A stretch of 64,000 nucleotides of DNA, taken from contig NZ_FOWC01000008.1 in assembly GCF_900115345.1 (NCBI RefSeq), positions 364,565-428,564 of the forward strand. The letters run 5' to 3'. The translations under genes were made by a program, and so were the position numbers. The DNA is from Amycolatopsis rubida. GTDB taxonomy: Bacteria > Actinomycetota > Actinomycetes > Mycobacteriales > Pseudonocardiaceae. This document shows positions 62,023 to 64,000 of the stretch, piece by piece (position 1 is the first letter of the stretch; each line of letters begins with the position of its first letter). Under the pieces are notes generated by a model. It was not told the DNA's origin. It ran no database searches and saw only the letters and a program-made list of their open reading frames with translations.

Positions 62023-62697
62023 ATGAATAATTCGATTGGCTCGTCAGAAACCGCGGCAAGGGCGTCCGTCGCGGTCGCGGTGCACTCCTCGGACGTCATG
62101 AGCAAGCTCGGCATGACGCGCCTCCTGGCGGCCGAACGTCGCTTCAAGCTGCTCACCGAGGCGTCCGAATTCGCGGCGGCCGACGTGATCTTGTTGATCG
62201 AGGAGTCCGTGCGCGGTGAAACTCTGGCACTGCCGGAACGGATTCGTGCCGCGTCACCGCTGAAGACACCCCCGCGGTGCGTGATCGTCGCCGACGACTG
62301 CCCGGAGAGCCTGCTGCTCCCCGCGATCGGGTGCGGTCTGGCCGCATTGCTGCCGCGCGGCGAAATCGACACCGGTGCCTTGATCCGGACGATCGCCGGA
62401 GTCAGCCGGGGCGCGGTCGACCTGCCCCCGCCGCTGCAGGCGTGCCTGCTCGCGGAGCTGGACCGGGTAGTCAACGAAGTGCTGAAACCGAGGGGCATCA
62501 TGCTGAGCGGGGTTTCGGCACGCGAGCGTGAAGTGCTCCGGTTGCTGGCCGAGGGCTGCGACACCGACGAGATCGCTGCCGAACTCGTTTACTCGCGCAG
62601 CCTGATCAAGAACATCATCAGGGAGGTGATGGACCGCTATGGCCTCCGCAACCGCTCGCACGCGGTGGCGTACGCGATCCGGCGCGGAATCATCTGA
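62023..62697 (+). CDS. LuxR/NarL-type response regulator-like protein
   Basis: A 224-residue regulator. The C-terminal LuxR helix-turn-helix is clear: LSGVSAREREVLRLLAEGCD and EIAAELVYSRSLIKNIIREV. The N-terminal part resembles a receiver (AADVILLIEESV, PPRCVIVADDCPESLLLPAI) but lacks a convincing phospho-acceptor Asp arrangement, so it may be a degenerate receiver. I choose ATG 62023 (AGGGGA 8 nt upstream); an earlier ATG at 61954 overlaps the stop of the prenyl synthase and would add 23 residues. It is probably the pathway-specific regulator of the cyclodipeptide operon. Confidence 0.85.
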   Translation: MNNSIGSSETAARASVAVAVHSSDVMSKLGMTRLLAAERRFKLLTEASEFAAADVILLIEESVRGETLALPERIRAASPLKTPPRCVIVADDCPESLLLPAIGCGLAALLPRGEIDTGALIRTIAGVSRGAVDLPPPLQACLLAELDRVVNEVLKPRGIMLSGVSAREREVLRLLAEGCDTDEIAAELVYSRSLIKNIIREVMDRYGLRNRSHAVAYAIRRGII

Positions 62698-62819
62698 TTC
62701 CCCGGGCACGTCGGGTGCATCATGCCGCCCCGCCGGCGCCGCTGTTGCGCGGGCGGGGCCCTGGCGACCACAGGTTCCGTGCCGGGGAGCCGCGAAACGG
62801 CGACGGGGAGTGCCGACCC

Positions 62820-62990
62820 TCAGCTCACGAAGAGCCGGGCGAACTCTTCCACCTGCGCTGTGCTCGTGGGACCTTCGAAGTACACGATCAGTTCCTGCAC
62901 GCCCGCCTCTTCGCAGGCGCGCCGCCTCTTGACCGCCTCCGTCGATCCGGCCAGACCGTCTTCCTGTCCTGAAACTCCAAGGTTCCACGG
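62820..62990 (-). pseudogene. LLM-class flavin oxidoreductase, C-terminal remnant
   Basis: The reverse frame ends LAGSTEAVKRRRACEEAGVQ, ELIVYFEGPTSTAQVEEFAR and LFVS. This matches the closing helix-strand-helix of luciferase-like monooxygenases (sugar-specific barrel end). Nothing of the N-terminal barrel is recognisable upstream. Confidence 0.55.
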
Positions 62991-63220
62991 TTTTCTTCCG
63001 CATTCGAGAATCCGGGCCGGTGCCAAGGCGGGGCATGGCCATTCGTTGACCGTGCCGATGTCGCCGCGGCCTCGACGAGGGAGTCGTTCCTGACGGTGTT
63101 CCACGAGACGTTCCCCGTTGCCCTCGGCGTTCCCGGCACCTGCGAAGTTGCGTCGTGCAGATCTGGGTGACGGCCGGGACCGCGGGCTGCACGCAAAGAA
63201 CTGAGGCGTGAGACAGGATC

Positions 63221-64000
63221 GTGACGGACATCAAGCAGCTGACTGTGCTCGGCACCGGAGTGCTAGGTTCGCAGATCGCTTACCAGGCTGCCTACAGCGG
63301 CTTCCGAGTATCCGCCTACGACATCGACCACGCGGTCATCGCCGAGGCGAAGGAGCGCTTCGCCGCCATCTACGAGCGGGGGCGACGGCTCTGAAGGCGA
63401 GGCACAGGCGGCGCTCGCTCGGATCGGGGCCTTCACCGACCTTGCTGCAGCGGTCTCGGACGCGGACCTCGTGATCGAAGCGGTTCCGGAGGTGCTGGAG
63501 ATAGGCAGCAGAGCTTCGCGCGCCTGGCGCCGGCGAAGACGATCTTCGCCTCGAACTCCTCGACGCTGCCGTTGAGCGCGCTGAAGGACTTCACCGGCCG
63601 TGCGGCCCGGTTCGCCGGCCTGCACTTGGCGTACGAGGTGTGGAGGTTCATCATCGCCGAGGTGATGGCGACGACCGACGCGGATCCGGTTGTCGTGGAC
63701 ACGTTTCTCGCCTTCGCCGCCGGGATCGGGATGGTTCCGATCCGGAAGGAGAAGCCGAGGGGGACGCTGGTCTCTGTCCTCGGGCCGTCCCTCTGCGCCG
63801 TGCAGGACCTTGCTTTCGGCGGCTCTGCGGAGCTGGAGGTCATCGACGAGGTCCGGCGTCTCGGCACCGGCTTGCCGAGGGGGACTTTCGAGATCTTCGG
63901 CGTCGTCGGGCTGAGCGCGCCGTGCGGCATCGCGTGGCACGGCGACGAGGATCAGCAGCGGATCGCCGCGTGGTTCAAGGCGAGCTACCTCGGCCAGGGC
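63221..64000 (+). pseudogene. 3-hydroxyacyl-CoA dehydrogenase-like gene, frameshifted and cut by the window end
   Basis: Three frames follow each other. GTG 63221 opens with TVLGTGVLGSQIAYQAAYSG, the NAD-binding loop, and stops at 63394. The next frame has LAAAVSDADLVIEAVPEVLE. From about 63510 a third frame has KTIFASNSSTLPLSALKDFT, ARFAGLHLAYEVWRF and GTGLPRGTFEIFGVVGLS, running off the end. The order matches 3-hydroxybutyryl-CoA dehydrogenase-type enzymes. The two frameshifts could be decay or sequencing error. Confidence 0.7.

Noticed and set aside
60722..62059. A 445-codon reverse frame rich in Gly and Val opposite the prenyl synthase
   Set aside because: Low-complexity antisense of the Ala/Arg-rich synthase gene; no domain.

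Overview
The window is high-G+C DNA with strong GC3 bias, many GTG starts and stop/start overlaps of the ATGA and GTGA type. This fits a filamentous actinomycete, most likely a Pseudonocardiaceae/Amycolatopsis-type genome (inferred from gene style, not from a marker gene). No rRNA, tRNA or CRISPR was seen. Intact biosynthetic and catabolic blocks alternate with stretches rich in frameshifted genes and transposase scraps, so this looks like accessory chromosome.

0-9 kb: the end of a zinc-type dehydrogenase, a GAF/PucR regulator, a lone microcompartment shell protein (BMC-H), an NCS1 permease with a C-terminal Cys4 tail coupled to a small CxxC protein, and a ketopantoate-reductase-like gene. 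Three decayed genes follow (IclR, SnoaL-like, DUF385/F420-type). 9-17.4 kb: an IclR-controlled catabolic island. The IclR gene and a divergent promoter at 12.2-12.36 kb share a GTTCAC-N3-GTGAAC palindrome. One arm encodes an MFS carrier and a dihydroorotate-dehydrogenase-like flavoprotein. The other encodes a six-gene coupled operon: DUF6282 hydrolase, cupin, HpcH/HpaI aldolase, LLM flavin oxidoreductase, BKACE (DUF849) and SDR.

17.6-31.4 kb: a PNPOx/FNR/ferredoxin fusion divergent from a TetR gene, a streptogrisin-like secreted protease, a MarR gene with a near-perfect operator followed by an in-frame MFS-isochorismatase fusion, a Kup potassium transporter, several pseudogenes and a small low-G+C secreted protein. 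31.5-32.9 kb: IS701-like and IS630 remnants and a complete IS5-family element.

33.0-54.5 kb: a probable biosynthetic gene cluster that I do not recognise. It has two A-T-R (adenylation, carrier, thioester reductase) monomodular NRPS-like enzymes. One is followed by a stand-alone TenA/heme-oxygenase-like protein; the other carries a homologous domain fused at its C-terminus. Around them are a HisF-like protein with an altered catalytic Asp, two zinc/MDR reductases, an acyltransferase lacking the malonate-binding Arg, a lipocalin-like protein, two KAS III, an ACP, a KAS II, a SRPBCC cyclase-like protein and an aldehyde-dehydrogenase-type enzyme. A bipartite 26-bp motif recurs upstream of three transcription units. 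The simplest reading is that amino aldehydes released by the A-T-R enzymes meet a chain made by the dedicated FabH/FabF/ACP set, with the TenA-like and HisF-like proteins doing oxidative or ring chemistry. The product is unknown.

54.5-64 kb: IS110 and cupin remnants, an AraC regulator, then a coupled operon of cyclodipeptide synthase, FAD oxygenase, MpaB/DUF2236 oxygenase, polyprenyl synthase and a LuxR-type regulator. This is a likely prenylated diketopiperazine pathway with no visible prenyltransferase. The window ends in an LLM remnant and a frameshifted 3-hydroxyacyl-CoA dehydrogenase.
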